Assembly (NCBI GenBank): GCA_905372875.1
Contig: CAJPQU010000098.1
Coordinates: 1-7,238, forward strand
Source: an uncultured Schwartzia sp.
GTDB taxonomy: Bacteria > Bacillota > Negativicutes > Selenomonadales > Selenomonadaceae
DNA length: 7,238 nucleotides
Reading direction: 5' to 3'
Under the pieces are notes generated by a model. That model ran no database searches, was not told where the DNA came from, and saw only the letters and a list, made by a program, of their open reading frames with translations. Positions 6,195 through 7,238 of the stretch are shown piece by piece. Numbering within the stretch: position 1 is the stretch's first letter; the number at the start of each line of letters is the position of its first letter. The position numbers and the translations under genes are program-made.

Positions 6195-7064
6195 TCAATT
6201 TTCGCTTTTTTCGGTTTCTGTGCATTTTTTTGGTGAAAACGCTTTGGTGAATGGCTGACGAAAATAAATCGCTTTCGTCGGACAATACTTTAGGCAGTCG
6301 CCGCAGGAGATACATTCCCGATCTCCGGCGATGGCCGTGTCCATGCCGCAGACCTTAGCGCATCGCCCACAGTGGATACAGAGCTGCGGATCCACGGCGA
6401 TCCCGAACAGCGCCTTTCGGTTAAAGCAGCCGTAGGCCGCGCCCAAGGGGCAGAACCAGCGGCAGAAGGGGCGGTACGTCACGACCATCAGCGCTAAAAA
6501 GACGACGAGAAGAGCGAATTTCCAGACGGTGATGGCTCCGGCGGCGGCCCGCAGCGTTTCGTTGGCCAAGAGAAGAGGTACAGCGCCTTCTAAGGTACCG
6601 GCGGGACAGATGAATTTGCAGAACGCGGGGATACCGATGCCGGTCACGCCCCAAAAGAGAAGAGGCAGGACGAGGACGAAGAGCAGGCTCCAGACGTATT
6701 TGAGTTGACTGAGGCGCTTTGTCAGGGATGATTTTCCCAGCTTCGCCCCTGGCAGACGATAGAGAAGTTCCTGCATGAAGCCGAAGGGGCAGAGCCAACC
6801 GCAGATAAAACGGCCGAAGGTCAGCGCCATGAGAAGGATCGCCCCGACGACGTAAGCGGGAAAGCGAGGCGATACCCCAGAGAGAAAGCTTTGCAAAGAG
6901 CCAATGGGGCACGCGCCCGCCGCGCCGGGGCAGGAGTAGCAATTTAACCCCGGCGTGCAGATGACCTTGGTGGGGCCGCGATAGATGCGCCCACTTAGGA
7001 AATTGGCCAGATGGGGATTGTGGAGCAGAGCGGCCAAGGCCTGTACGCCAAATCGTTTATCCAA
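6195..7064 (-). CDS. NapH/CcoG-like polytopic membrane 4Fe-4S protein
   Basis: This membrane iron-sulfur protein probably passes electrons between a cytoplasmic donor or quinol and an extracytoplasmic partner. With a TTG start at 7064 it has 289 residues. An N-terminal cysteine group (C36, C42, C45, C52; GLNCYSCPGAAGACPIG) is followed by three CxxxCP motifs typical of NapH/NosR/CcoG proteins: C88/C92, C149/C153 and C201/C205. Hydrophobic segments lie at about 69-87, 123-142 and 180-197, perhaps with a further one near 5-23. Two ferredoxin motifs close the protein: C229, C232, C235, C239 and C251, C254, C257, C261. A longer reading from TTG 7136 would translate the 40-residue upstream gene out of frame (an RSSRRR-rich extension), so it is rejected. 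The start overlaps the upstream stop as TTGGATAA. The exact biochemical role is unknown; napH itself would sit with napG and napA, which are not here. Confidence 0.88.
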   Translation of the reverse strand: MDKRFGVQALAALLHNPHLANFLSGRIYRGPTKVICTPGLNCYSCPGAAGACPIGSLQSFLSGVSPRFPAYVVGAILLMALTFGRFICGWLCPFGFMQELLYRLPGAKLGKSSLTKRLSQLKYVWSLLFVLVLPLLFWGVTGIGIPAFCKFICPAGTLEGAVPLLLANETLRAAAGAITVWKFALLVVFLALMVVTYRPFCRWFCPLGAAYGCFNRKALFGIAVDPQLCIHCGRCAKVCGMDTAIAGDRECISCGDCLKYCPTKAIYFRQPFTKAFSPKKCTETEKSEN

Positions 7065-7078
7065 TGCCAATACACTCC
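7057..7078 (-). promoter_or_regulatory. TTGGATAA stop-start overlap and ribosome binding site
   Basis: On the minus strand GGAG (7078-7075) lies 10 bases before TTG 7064, and that TTG overlaps the TAA stop (7059-7057) of the 40-residue gene. This suggests translational coupling. A TTG at 7070 is an alternative start, two codons longer, but only 4 bases from GGAG. Confidence 0.55.
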
Positions 7079-7179
7079 AAACAGATGCGAACCGCCTTCG
7101 AGAGGACCTGCCGCCCTTCGCCGCGGTAAAGACCAATGGTGAGAAGCGTTATGCCCAATAGCCAGAGCGTTTTTTTCAT
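7057..7179 (-). CDS. CD1871A-family small CXXC protein, 40 residues
   Basis: This small gene is easily missed. ATG at 7179 follows AGGGG (7188-7184) with a 4-base spacer. The product is MKKTLWLLGITLLTIGLYRG then EGRQVLSKAVRICLECIGIG. Residues 4-17 form a hydrophobic segment after two lysines, so it is probably a single-pass membrane or anchored peptide. The YRGE and terminal ICLECIGIG motifs match what I recall of the CD1871A family of CXXC-containing small proteins in Clostridia; C33 and C36 form the CXXC pair. The family function is unknown. The pair could carry a redox-active disulfide or help bind a metal or cluster. It lies first in the minus-strand cassette, overlapping the iron-sulfur gene, which suggests that it is a small partner or subunit of that protein. 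The family match is from memory. Confidence 0.85.
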   Translation of the reverse strand: MKKTLWLLGITLLTIGLYRGEGRQVLSKAVRICLECIGIG

Positions 7180-7198
7180 AAGTCCCCTTTCTTTGGCC

Positions 7199-7222
7199 GT
7201 TTCATTGCATGGACAGTGAAAC
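7199..7222. repeat. Inverted repeat upstream of the small CXXC gene
   Basis: GTTTCATTG (7199-7207) and CAGTGAAAC (7214-7222) pair over 9 positions, one of them T-G, around a 6-base loop. It lies about 20 bases upstream of the start codon at 7179, in the expected promoter/leader zone of the minus-strand cassette. It could be an operator or leader hairpin. No promoter could be fixed, because the window ends at 7238. Confidence 0.4.
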
Positions 7223-7238
7223 AGGGAAACTGAATGCC

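Noticed and set aside
6421..6942. 173-codon minus-strand frame overlapping the iron-sulfur gene
   Set aside because: It is an arginine/leucine-rich shadow frame of the gene with conserved cysteine motifs in the other frame.
7065..7136. N-terminal extension of the iron-sulfur protein from TTG 7136
   Set aside because: It reads the CD1871A-type gene out of frame, giving an arginine/serine-rich stretch unlike the family N-terminus; the TTG at 7064 fits better.
1..7238. Insertion sequences, CRISPR arrays, tRNA or rRNA genes, attachment sites
   Set aside because: No transposase-like coding, regularly spaced repeats, cloverleaf or rRNA sequence was seen on either strand.

Overview
The window looks like an ordinary chromosomal stretch from a low- to mid-GC Gram-positive-lineage anaerobe (Clostridia or Negativicutes type). 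The evidence is the clpC-to-radA gene order, strong GGAGG-type ribosome binding sites, consensus sigma-A promoters, and a small CD1871A-type CXXC protein next to a NapH-like iron-sulfur protein. The genus cannot be told from the sequence alone.

Plus strand, left part (1-1773): the window opens inside the last codons of a Clp ATPase, probably clpC. An unlisted 59-residue basic, hydrophobic small ORF follows, overlapping the clpC end by 20 bases behind a clean Shine-Dalgarno site, and then comes radA. This fits the stress/repair end of a ctsR-mcsA-mcsB-clpC-radA type operon; disA, often next in Bacilli, is absent.

Plus strand, middle (1774-5549): glmS and guaB each have their own near-consensus promoter with a 17-bp spacer. 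glmS has a leader of about 80 nt beginning with a strong hairpin, no recognisable glmS ribozyme, and a rho-independent terminator after the gene. The guaB promoter begins just 14 bases after that terminator. Its product is a 500-residue IMP dehydrogenase of the divergent clade best known from Tritrichomonas foetus. GlmS commits fructose-6-phosphate to amino sugars for the cell envelope; GuaB commits IMP to guanine nucleotides.

Minus strand, right part (5585-7179, read right to left): a compact redox cassette of a 40-residue CD1871A-type CLEC protein, a 289-residue polytopic NapH-like protein with two 4Fe-4S ferredoxin motifs, and an exported TlpA-like thioredoxin with WCPPC. The first two genes overlap at TTGGATAA, so the iron-sulfur gene most likely starts at a TTG at 7064. 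The cassette converges on guaB and shares a long bidirectional terminator with it. The likely joint role, inferred only, is moving electrons across the membrane to an extracytoplasmic thiol-disulfide protein. This cassette, the small ORF after clpC and the glmS leader are the least explained parts of the window.
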